A DNA stretch of 64,000 bases from Prinia subflava. Lineage: Eukaryota > Chordata > Aves > Passeriformes > Cisticolidae. The notes beneath the pieces are model-generated. The model was not told the DNA's origin. It saw nothing but the letters and a program-made list of their open reading frames with translations, and searched no databases. Made by a program: the position numbers and the translations under genes. Shown piece by piece: positions 47,926-59,645 of this stretch. The stretch is taken from the NCBI RefSeq assembly GCF_021018805.1, contig NC_086251.1, positions 42,974,767 to 43,038,766 on the forward strand. The letters are read 5' to 3'. The first letter of the stretch is position 1; every line of letters begins with the position of its first letter.

Positions 47926-50900
47926 ATAAACTCTGCAGCCAAGCATCAGATCCCATGGACTTGGCAACAGCAAAACACTGACATGTAGTCACTATTTGGT
48001 TTATATAAAGTTGTTCGCATGGAAAGGCAAACTTTCTGAAAGTGATTCCAGTTAATTAATAGTTCACATATTTCTAGATGTTACTTTACTAACACAGTAG
48101 AAAAAAAATCAATATGGAGTGTGGCAAATAATGAAGATTTATCAAGTGGAGATGGTGAACATTTGAAAACAGAAGAGAAATAAAAGTGAAATAAAAATCA
48201 GTTATTAGCAATGTTTAATCTTTCTTAATTACTCTGAAAATGGATGTTAAGGGATACATTTGTCCATGGGATTTTGAGTACAGTTAACATGGTAATGTGT
48301 TTATACTAATTTTGTTTCCTGGGACCCCAAAGAAATTGGGGAGCACCAAAAGATAGTTTTAACATAACAAAATTAGTAGTAATTCTTGCCTTGTTATCTG
48401 CAGTGATGCTTCAAAATGTATCCATTAAAGAGTCAGAAGGACTGGCCATGTGGAACTGACTCAACTTCTCCCTTTCAGATACATTTTGATAAATTGATGG
48501 CTTTTCTTTCTGGTGAGATATATTATGTGGTATCCAGCAGGCAACTGCAGTCTATTTTATTTCTTACAGGCTTTTTCAAGTCTTCTTTTTTGAGGCTTGC
48601 CATGAGTTAAGCATTTCTATAATAGAGAACAGACATCATCGAATTTCTGTGTACATTTAAAAGAAAAAGAGGAAGTTTGGTTAGAATTTTTTGTCTTTAA
48701 AAGTGAAACATATAAATAGTTTGAGGGGATTCTTTTGTTTGGCTTTGTTTTGTTTGTTTTTGCTTTGTTTTATTTGGGATGATTTTTTTTTTCCTTACAA
48801 AAAATACCAAGAAAGTGTTATAAATGTTCTGTTTCTAATTTCCTGAAACCATTTGAGTAATACAATAATGACATAAAAATTCACCCGAGGCTAGTGCTTT
48901 CACATCTCTTTTCAATTCGCCATGGTGTACCTGCATTTTTAGTAGAACTTGGTCCTGCTGTAACCTGAGATTGGCATTGTGTTGTAGCTGGGAACTTCCA
49001 CCCAAACTCTTGACTCCCTGTGATGGCAGTGAGGGCAGTGACACAGACTGTTGGTAGCAGGTAGCTCAGCTCACTTCCCATCTCTTTTTTCACAGATTTC
49101 TATGGGTTTTTCTACTCCCCATCTGGAAGACAAGCAGTCTACATATTACTAGATTGTGAAGTCAAAACAATGGGGGTACTGAGTGTTTAAATAAAGGTAG
49201 TAATAAAATGCCAGCAGAGTGATTGTAATGAAAGTGAGGCATGAGATTAATAGGACCATGGCACAAGGACAAAGGTACTGCAACTGATATGCAAATGAAT
49301 GAAGTCACTTCATTAAAGCTTCACTAACATGTGAAGACTTCTTTTTTTATTTATATTCTGAGTGCCATATATTTCAATTAAAGGACAAAATGATGCCTTT
49401 ATCAGACTCCTCCTCTTATAAATTTTTGTTTCAAAAATGGCAATAATTTCAGCAGCCAGAAATTGTAACAGCAATATTTTCAGCTTCTGCTGCCAGTGGA
49501 AAAAAATCAGAGTTTGAGTAGAAATTTGGTAAAACAGCATGTTTAGCATGAAATTTCATAGTGCTGTACAGCAACATTTCCAGACTAAAAATATCTCCTT
49601 CCTGAACCAGTTAGAAATCTAATGCTACAAACAGGTACAAACTGGATTTGTAAAAATGACTTGCTTTTGAAAATCCTACTAAGCATTACAGTTGGCAGAT
49701 ATAAGTGCCTACAGACATCTGAATATCTGCTGTGTAAAAATAATGTGATTCACTGAAAATCTGCTGAAGGTTCTCTCCTAAACTACTAGACATTCTTCTT
49801 GCAAATTGCACCCAGTATCTTTCATTGCACCCTACTCCTCTTGTATAGGAAGGTGGACCACATAAGCCACTGAAATCTGATTCTTTTCTAGGGAATTACT
49901 GTGACATTGAGAATAAAAGTTAGCTTGATTATATGTAAAAATAAGTCTCCCAGATGGTCCTTGCTGATGAAATCTGCACTTCCAGATTTTGAGTTATCCT
50001 GCTCTCAGAGGTGCTGGTGTACTGAATTGCCAGAAGGAGGAGAAATATACAGGCCCTTTTTGCATAAACTTAACTCATTCCATCATAATAAGAAGAAAAA
50101 GTAGCAGGTTTATGGAGCTTCTCATTTTCTTTATGTATTTTATTGTCTGCATTCTCAGTGCATCCAGTGTCTGCAGTGCAGCCAGTATCAAAGCTCTCAC
50201 TCAGCCCATTCTCCTCTGGAGCACTAAAGCAATCTGAGCTGGCTTATCAAAATCCAGTAGTGCTGGCTTGGCTGAACAGATATGTTTGCCTTTACACTTC
50301 ACCACCCAAGTCAGAATTCTGGCCACACGCCAAGATCTAGTATTTAAATGTGTACATTGTGGAGAGAAGAGATCCAGATTATTTTACTTGTTTTCTAGTG
50401 TGTGGCTTCAGATTTTTTTAAAACTTAATGTTGAGGGTTTTTTTTTAATTGGGCTCATTTGAAATTGTTTCATCCTGTTCTGTTGACAGGTCACTGCCTT
50501 CTGCCTTGCCTGATCCCTTTTACAGCAGACTGAAAATTAAATGACCTAACCCAGCAGAGTCTTCTTTTTGTTGCTCTGATAATGTGTAGCTTTTAAAGCT
50601 CTTGAGTTTCTGCCAGATTTGGTCTTCCATCACCCTCAGTGCCATGGTCTAGTAATGTAAAGGTTACTGAACTCACTGCTGCAGCTGTGAGATATGATAG
50701 ACATCACTATGAACCTGCTGTGCAACAGCCAAGACAAGGGCAGCAGAGAGTATTTCCCTGCAAATCAGGAGTTTTCAGATTTCATATGGGTCAGAATCAA
50801 ATCACAATATCTAGAGATATTACTTTGGTCTTGGTCCTGAATCAGAGGCAGTACTCTACATGGTGTCCTTTTGAAGCCTTTGGTTTTGGTGTACTCAGAA

Positions 50901-53340
50901 GCTGAAAATCATGTCCTCTCTGAGGCTAAATATCATGTGAGAACCATTTGGCAAGGTCTTATTGCCACTTAACTCTGATTGACGGTTGAATCTAACATCT
51001 GAATCTCTTGCACATACAATCTGCATCTGAACACTTACATCTCTGTTAAAAAAAAGACAGGATGAAGGTCATTCCCTAACTCTGCTCCCTTTATGATTTT
51101 CCAGGCTGGCTTGAAACACTCACTATAGCAGGCTGGCTAACACTTTATGGCCCCCTTCCAAAAGTGATTTCCTTTGGACTTTTGGTAGAAAACTTCATTT
51201 TAAAAACAGGAGCTGTCACTGGACATGTTCTGACTGAGGTAGCTTACAGACACCACTTATAGACACATATGTATACATAAGGAATTATTTTAAGTGACAG
51301 CAATGACAGCTGTGGATCCAAAATCCCCCTGTATTTTATGTAATGCAAAAGAAATCATTGCAAGTTCAGGGACAGAAATTGCTCCCTATTCATCTTATTG
51401 CAGACAAGCCTAGATACCCTTAGATGTCTAGATCCCCCAGAAGACTTAATCTAAATAATACAGGGGACAAAAACGTGGTCATCTGCCCTGAAGAAGTGTT
51501 TACGTAACAGTCAAGAGATGACCCTCTTTTATCCTTATGAAAATGTTGCTTTTCCCAGTACCTGGCCAAAAAACTTTTTTTTTCTGTGCTGAAATGTGAT
51601 ACTTTTCTCTGGTATGAGTACAGGACTGCCTCCTGGTCTGCTCCAGGGAGATCTGAGGCTCAAATATTGCAGTTCCTCAGAACTCAAGCCAGGGTCCTGA
51701 ATCTGTGCTTTTGAGCACAGCTCTGCGGTGGGTTTTTGGTAATTCAGCTGCTCTCAGAGAATGTAAGATTTGTAAGGAAAACGAGGAATGGCTAGGAAGC
51801 ACTGTGAAGAAAGAAAGCATTTCTCTCTTTTCTGTGAAATGAGGACCTCCCTTACAATCTGATCTTACTGAGACTTCAAAGCCTTGAGGAAGGTAATTGC
51901 ACTTTCCTGACAGCTGTTGCTGTCTCCTCGTACCATTGCCCTCATTCCTTTCAAGGATGTCCATTAGTGGAGCTCTGGCAACAGGCAGGCTGCATGCTGG
52001 TGGCCAGGCAGCTGATTGGGATCATAGCCCAGGCTGCTCCTTGGACTACTCAAAACAGTGGGACCCAAACACTCACCAATTAGCCTGAAGCCCAGAACAC
52101 AACCTCTTGGAATGGTCTGTAGGGCTTAATCTGTGTCCCATGGCTTGACACATCCTGTGTTTCTTCCCTGGCACAGTTGCCAGTTTTCCTATGTGGTTTT
52201 TCCACCACCCCCCCACTCCATGGAAATTTACTCTTTTTTTCCCAAAAGGCTTCATATAGGTTAAGGCTGTCATTGTCTAATCAGACTGCTAAGCCTTTCT
52301 GATGGGGGACTGGACACAGCAGTAGATATGCCAAAATCTGCAGTTCTTTGCATTGGAAGTTAGGTAGTGTTTTGTACACTTACACACAGGAGGCATGTAT
52401 CCAACAGATATGTTCTCTGTATCTATAATTTACTGGCCTGTAGCCATTGACCTGCAGGCTACCTGGGGCAGGGATTTATTTGCAGAAAACGAGCATAATC
52501 TGTCTTCCAAAACACCAGCACAGTACAAAAACCATTATGTTAGAAGTGAAGACTTCACTGAAGAAACCAAAAGAAGTGTCGATTTGGCTGTTGTCCTCTG
52601 CACCAACCTTCCCGAAGCACCCAGGGAATTTTCATTGTTCCTACCAGGAGCACCCACACACACAATCCAGTGCTCAGTTACCACCAGTCTTCCCCTCTGA
52701 CAAGCAGGAATGCTTGCCCATTTCTCATGCTGTGAATAAGAAATGGCCTTTAAAGTTGTGTGCATGCCTCTGAGTACTCAGAGAAATGGACTTCCCATCT
52801 CATAAACCAAGTACCCATACGGACCCAAAGGACCAGGGGTTCATCCCCAACACTTCCCAGGGTGTAATAGCATCACTTGTTTGATGGAATTTCCTAGCTA
52901 CAACCTTACAGCCAAAACAAAATCAAATGAGCAAGTTTTACAATCATGCAGATGGCTTACAGGAAGTTTTGTTTTCCTTTTGGTTTTGGGTTTTGTTTTT
53001 TTTTTACATTAGGAATACTAAGATTGGTTTTCATCATATTGGTCTTTCTACCTTTGTAAGCACCAAAGGCCCCACCAATGAGGATATTTTATCTATATAT
53101 GCACTATATGTACAGTGTGCATATATATCTATATGCTAAAGTAATAAATGACCAATATCAGCAGTAGCCCCTGTCATCCAATCACATGTTTACACAGAAA
53201 TTCATGCCTTCATCTAACCCTGGCATCCGCTGGTGTGGACAGATGCATGATATTGTTATTTCTTGGTGAACAAAGCACGTTAATTTCTTTTTTGTTAAAA
53301 TTTTTTTCTCCTTTTATTTATTTCTTTACTTTTAATTGAT
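47926..53340 (+). other. NRXN3: NRXN3 downstream intron, first part
   Basis: This is the intron that should contain or lead to the AS5 exons. No frame resembling the large NRXN3 AS5 insert (Pro/Thr-rich with PPTDDEDFYTT) or the transmembrane and PDZ-ligand exon is present. It contains T-rich patches, a TATA-rich patch at 53085-53130 and a strong-looking but untested acceptor at 53011-53012. Confidence 0.6.
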
Positions 53341-55440
53341 AATTTCATCTACCAATTAGCCTTGGGGTAGGGTGGGGTAGGGAGAACAAAAAAATTATAC
53401 AGGTATATCGATCGATATATACACAGATACTCCGTGTATATATAGATAGATATATACATTGTATATATTTGAAGAACATTTTCTGTCGTTTCACCTCATC
53501 TTGTGCCGCATGAATTTTTGGTGATTGATATTTTAGTTCATTTATATTTCTTTTTTTTTTTTTTTTTGGCTCGTAATCGTGCCATACTGCTATTTTTTAA
53601 TTTTTAAAATCATCGCTGTATTTCTCAATTTATATTTTTGGAGTTCTTCCAACAAAATAATGATTTAATCATCTCAAGAATGAGATATTGATCTGCAAAC
53701 CAATAAAGGCAACAAAATCTTTTCTTGCCATCCTCAAGAAATCCACATTTTTGGACATCCCAAGAAAGTTGTGTGCAAAAGAATGAAGAGTATTACCCCT
53801 CCTTTATTTTTATTTTCCTACTTTTTTAAACTTCTACAAAGTCTCTATCCTGTTTTTTCCCTTTTCCTTTTTTTTTTCAATTGAGTTCAAAGAACAAAAC
53901 ACCCAGAAGAAAAAAACCCTCCCCTTTACCCTGCATATTCCTAGGAAAAACTCTTCCAATGTAAAGAGCCCTAGAAACTGCAGATGGCATAAAAAGAATT
54001 TTATTGCAATGCAGAGTGTCTGTCGTATCTTTTATTTCTGGGTCAGTGCAAGATCATTTTTCTGGCATGCTGTAGTGTAGCTGATGTAACTAACCATGGC
54101 CTTCATTAACCGGTGCATGGGCTGTGATGACACCATCGTATGTTCCATCAGAGCTGTGCATTCAGGCTAACCAAGCAAGTCTGTAGTGTATGATTTGGGG
54201 GGCTATTGTTTTCGTTTTAATTTTTATTTATATTATAATTTATTCTTTTTGGAAGAGTTATGCCAGTAACCTTGGCTGCTTCTTGCAGCCTCAGAGTTAT
54301 AGATCTACTTTTTTTAACGGGGTTTCTTTGGGTTTTTTTATTTCTCGGTAGTGATTTTGCGTCTTGTTTGTGTCCATCTGTCTTGTCACTGTGTCTTGGA
54401 GTCCATTGGTCCAGTGTTGTTATGTGATTCTGTTCTCTGTTCGTAAGCTGGTGTTTAGCTCCTCGGCGCTCTGTCATCCCTCACCCCTCCCCTTCCCCTC
54501 TTCCCTTCCTCACCTACCCGAGGGAGGTCCACAAAGAGGCACAAGCTTTGAATGATGTTCTGAGTGTCTCCCCGAGGCTTCAGGATGGATGTTGCAAGAT
54601 GTCTGCAAAGCTTCATAAGGCCAAGTTTGCAGCTGTTCTGTTTTCAATAGTTTTCAAACTCTGTTATCATTTCACTCCTAGAAGTGGTTTACTGACATAA
54701 TGCTAAAGTGACTTCTTATACAGCTTCTTAAGGGATTTGTTGCTGGTGTCTTAGAGTAAGAATTCCTGCTATCTGTGTTTTAGGCATCAGACAATGCCTC
54801 ACAGGATGCAGGCTGTGTGTTAAACAGGATGTTCCTCGGACTTTTTATAAAAGGTGGTCTTGGAAAAGGAATATCACTGTGCACGTGCAGATGAAAGGAT
54901 ATCTGTGTGAATGTGTTTTTAAAATCCAGTGTTCGTAGTTTGTTTGTAGTTAGCAGACTGAGGTCTAGGATGTATCTAGGATTTCTAAGAGCAGTGTGTC
55001 TTCACTCTGTGGGGTCAGTCTTCTGTCTGTCAGTGTGTGATGCCTGCCTTCTGCAGATGCTGGTGAAAAGTGGCTTGCTGATGTTTGCTTGTATAACTTG
55101 AACACAATTCCGGAATCGCATCTGGGGTGTCTTCTGCCATACGCATCATAAATGTGCAATAATGCGTAAAGCAAAGGAAAACAAGCTGTGTTTTCAAGCG
55201 TCTGCTTAGACTAGAAACACCGTTTAGAAAAAAAAATAGTTTGGCTTGTCCAGTGGTTCATTTCCTGGTACGTTAATTCCGTTCTTTGTGAATGTACTAG
55301 CCACATTAATGGCACAGGAAGCTTCAGTGCATTGGGGTGCATCAACTGGCATCAGTGGGTCAGCTCAGGTTAGTGGAGGAAAGAGCAGACACTTCACATG
55401 GTCACAAATAATGTTCACAACGTGAAAAAAGCATACTTAG
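53341..55440. other. CpG-retaining, T-rich, UTR-like segment
   Basis: By eye there are about 20 CpGs between 53341 and 54600 and about a dozen more between 54800 and 55440, far above neighbouring intron. The segment is T-rich on the + strand and has ATTTATTT motifs. AATAAA lies on the + strand near 53702 and on the minus strand near 53995 and 54030. G-quadruplex motifs occur on both strands. It has no repeat signature and no long ORF. Possible readings are an alternative terminal exon or 3' UTR, a lncRNA exon, or a conserved regulatory block. The strand is undecided. Confidence 0.35.
53396..53473. repeat. TATA-rich simple tract with a 16-bp palindrome
   Basis: Imperfect GATATATA/TAGATAGATA repeats include TATATCGATCGATATA at 53404-53419, a perfect 16-base palindrome carrying two CpGs. 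Confidence 0.75.
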
Positions 55441-58400
55441 ACATACCTTTAGCCTAGCTAAAATTCCAGTTGTTTTGTAGGAATTAATTTCTTTTGAAGA
55501 GAAGGCATTGAAATCTGTGAACTTTTCTCACAGGACCATGATATAGTACCTTTTTAGGCTAAGAGTTACCAGAAGAGGAAAATGATGGGATATTTTTCAG
55601 ATTTCCAACATGGAATTATTTAATTACTTTATTTAACTTACCCAAGATATGTGTCCTGTACTTGCACAGAGATAAAAAGTTCACTTTTCTTTCACCAGTG
55701 GGAACCAATGATTTATGCTCAGTTTAGTTTTCTTAATTCTTACGTATTCTGAGAAAAATTACTGAGTGTACTTATTACAACAGAAAATTAATCAATTTTT
55801 AAAGCTGGCTTGGTTTAGATTTTAGATTTCATGTGTTTTCCATAACTAGTAATTCCTACTGAATCTAAAGCTTTTTCTTGGCAATTGCTTAAGTAAAGCA
55901 ACTGCTTATAAAATTATACTGTAATCAACAAGCTTGTAGTTTTGTGTAATACTGCCCTCTGGCAGAGAGACCAGAGCAGTTGTGTTATGAGGCAGCAAAA
56001 GAAAACAGCAAAAGAAACCAATTTTTTAGAACAAGTGGCAGGTTATTGGAGCAGAACAATTGGAGTTTCAGCCCCCTGCATCGTGAAGTTCAGGGTAACC
56101 TCCGGACTGGAGTAACACAACGATCAAGTGTCTGGGCATCAGGACAGTGACCTCCAGGCTGTGACAGAGCTGTGTGTCCTACTGCATGGTGACTTCTGTC
56201 TGCCTTAGGTAGCCTCTGCTATGCTGTGACTAGCCTTCTGCAGGGGCAGGGGCCTCACTCAAGTGCAAGGGATGCTTAGAAAGGCCCCATTGTGCTCTGT
56301 TTTATCCCAGTAAGGTTATGTATGGATATCTGGCAGTAGACATAGTTAGTTCTTATTTTCATTTTCTGTCTCAGGGCAGGCTGCTGGCTTCAGTTTTTGT
56401 GACATTTGTCACTGAGCAAGGGGAAGAGCTGAGAGTTCAGTTGTTTAAGCCAAGAATAAAAAGCCTGAACTCTGGTGTGGCACTCGCAGTTCTACTGTTG
56501 ATTTCTTCTGTGACTGTGGATGTATATTGCTCATTTGCCTGCCTGTAAGGCAGGGTAAATGAAATCCTTGTAGCTAAATGAGGTAAAGATGAATGGAAAG
56601 TAAATTTAATTACTGTTTTCATGGACTTTAATATTCAGGTGTAAATTGCTGTTGAACACCCCAAAATGGTTCTGTACTGCTGCCTACCAGAAATGTGCAA
56701 ATAACCTGTGTTATTGTTAAGGTTTTAGTAGTTTATGCTATCTTCACTTGCTGTGAGAAGGCATATTATCACATGTTTTTCTAAAATAGGTACAATTCCC
56801 AATATGCTAATGCAGAGAGAATAAAGTAAGGGATAGAAGTCAAGTATTTTAATGTCAGGGGTTATTGGTGTGACATTATTTTCACTGAATATCACTTTTC
56901 CCTCTAGAATTAACACATGCATTGAATGAACCATGCTCAAGTTACATAAATTAATGTCATGAGTGGACAGCAATATACAGATCTTAAATATCAGCACTTC
57001 CATCATTTGGGTTTGCATCCTTGTAGAATTTTCCTTTAAAAATTTAAGCTTCTCCAGCCTGACTTAGCTGGTGTAAGTTTCCCTGGTTTTGCATTTAAGA
57101 TCAGGAAAGATCAGAATCAGCACCACAGTCTGGCTACCTTGCCCTTGCTGCCTTCCAGTCTTTTTTTAAAGCGTGTTCTCTAAACTCAAAGCCATGTGCA
57201 CTGTCACATTCTGGCAGTCCCTCTAGTGCTGTGCCTATGTTATCAAGCTGACACATGTCTAAAATACTAAGATATGATATTTTCAACCTGCTGCGACTTG
57301 CTTTTTGTCCCTGTTAGCTTTGATTTTCAGCTTCATAAAATATATGGGAAAGAAAATAAAAATAGCCAATGACACATTCAGTGGAAGAGAAGAGCTAGCA
57401 CATGACCCAGAAACAGATTTTGCATCAAAAGCAAATGTTTGTTCATTAGAATCTTAAAAATAGTTTGTAGCAACTGGTTAGTTACCTTTAAAGAAAAAAG
57501 TATCTGATTTCTGAAAGTAGTGTCTGTTAGAGAGAAATCATGTTGAGCATTTACAGATACTAGGGACAAAGAAATAGACTTTTGCTGCTAAAGATTTTTC
57601 TTATGAATTTCTTTTGGTCATCACATCTAGACCTAAGGATGCCTTGTGTATTGGAAGGTGCTGATGTTCATATGAGCTGTAATGTCTAGAGTAATACCTC
57701 AGCAGAGAGGAAAACCTGTTCTATTTTCAACCCAAGTGAATAATGAGAAACCAAAGTTTATAGTTACATCAGAGGAGTTATTACTTTGCCTTTATTCTGC
57801 CTCTCTGCTTCAGTTCCAGATTTTTATTTATAAGTTGTAGCAATCAGTGCTTTCTCCCAAGTGTAAGAAGCAGATGATCCCAATTCTTATGGAATGTGAA
57901 GTGTAATATTTCTTTAATACTACTTAGCTTACATGCTGTGTGAGGAGTACAAAACAAAGGCCATACCGGTTGGGAAATGAGGTATAGAAGCGAAAAACAA
58001 AACAAAAACAAATTAGACTGGTTTGATTGAAATCTCAGATGTCTACTAATTTGAGAACCCATTTGATCCTTGCACTAACAAATACCTTCTTAAAACCTTG
58101 CAAAAGAGCCACCAACAAGGACCTTCTTTCTTTACTTCTGCTGCGTCTCATAGAAACTAAATTCTTTGGTCCCATGGAGTGGTGTTATAAGGATCATCAG
58201 CTCCTCTTTTGACAATCAAGAGGAACTACAACTATTTTACAAAGTTACAAAATCTCAAAATTAGCTTCTTTTAGAGCAACAAGAAAAAACCCCCAATTTT
58301 ATCTCCACTGGTTTCATTCCAACTCAGTGTCAGAAGTGTCAGAGGCATTAAAAAGGGGGGAAAGGTTGCTCTGTCTTCGAGGGAAAACAGAAATGCAAAG

Positions 58401-59019
58401 TAGTTTTAGCTATTTTGAGCTTTTTTTTTTTTAATATATGTCCATAATTCAGGATTTTCCCCTAGTACTGACACCAGTATGACTGATTTTAGATACTAGT
58501 TTTAGCAATTACTGATTTCACTGCTGAAATCTTGGGGAGTTCATAAATTTTGTATTTGTCTGATGAAAAGAGCAAAAATAGACCTGCAAATAGTTCAGGT
58601 TATTTTCTAATGTATCAAAATATAATTTTATTCTCTTGTTCTGACTTCTCTCCATTCAGTAACAAGTCTACCGTGGAGTGCCTGGAGACCAGTATTTCCT
58701 CTAGAATGCACAGTTCTCCTGTATGCTAATTTTTTTTAGTGCTAAGACAGGGATGATAAATATCTTGCAAAACGTGCATGCACACTGCTGTCTCTCTGTA
58801 CATGTATGTTTATTTATACATCTGTTAATGCCATGTTTATGCTCTGGCTAAAAGAAGCATTTTAGAGAACTGAAACAGTAGAATAAACTTTTTTAGGAGC
58901 TTTATGAGCAAATGTGGAACAAATAGATTGAATCTTGCCATATTCTCTTTCTCATATCCCTGCTGTGTTCTGTTAGTTCAAGTCTTTGGCTCTAGTGTAA
59001 CTCAGAGAGCTGCTAGTAC
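55441..59019 (+). other. NRXN3: NRXN3 downstream intron, middle part
   Basis: This is unique AT-rich intron with an 11-base T run near 58421-58432. Frames of 61-97 codons show no family features. I see no exon, RNA gene or clear transposon. Confidence 0.55.
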
Positions 59020-59645
59020 ATCCCGTCATTTTGGAGGAGGTGTTTTGTGAGCGAGGGCAGGTGTGACTCAGGTTTGAGATGTGGGCACAGTGGGAAACAG
59101 AGGATCCCTGTCACGCCTCTGAACTCGCAGCAGGGGAGGTCTTTGGTGAGGTTCTGAATCATTTACCTCTGCCGGGGTTCTGGGGACTCTCAGAGACCTG
59201 TGGAGAGGATTAAAACGGCTTGACAGCTGGAGAGAGAGTCAGTGCAGTGCAAGTAGTATGTATCTGAAATAAAAGAAAGTGTTCTTTTGTTCAATAAACC
59301 GGCCATCCTACCCAATCTACCCTTACTCCCGTGGTCGATGGGTGGTGTTCCCTGGAACATTGTGGATCCTATGCAGGTGGAAGGCCCCTCCTTGGCACTG
59401 GGGCTGTTCTAAGACAGATCAGAGGTCTTGCCACCACACACTCCAAATTCTCCTCTGCCCCTTTGGTGTGGGGGTGCAAACCTGGCCTCAGCAAACACCT
59501 GCTGCTTTTGCAAATGGCCAATTGTTTGGGTCGTTAACCTTTAACGTTTCATTCTCTCACACCCTTTACATCACGTGCTTAAACGTGCCAAATAAGCCCA
59601 AAAGGAATTCAGAGACTGAAAAGCAATTGAAAATATTCACGCCTT
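59020..59645 (+). other. CpG-retaining block of unknown nature
   Basis: About 14 CpGs lie within 630 bases, with a GC-richer 5' half, two AATAAA signals (about 59268 and 59293) and a 122-codon frame at 59279-59647 that I do not recognise. The layout (GC-rich, then AATAAA, then a T/C-rich part) resembles a solo retroviral LTR. I cannot see convincing TG...CA ends or target duplications. A conserved element or recent unclassified insertion is equally possible. Confidence 0.3.

Noticed and set aside
54217..54477. 86-codon minus-strand basic/polar frame within the CpG-retaining island
   Set aside because: Low-complexity Lys/Asn/Thr content mirrors the A-rich strand. No family similarity was recognised, so I prefer a non-coding explanation.
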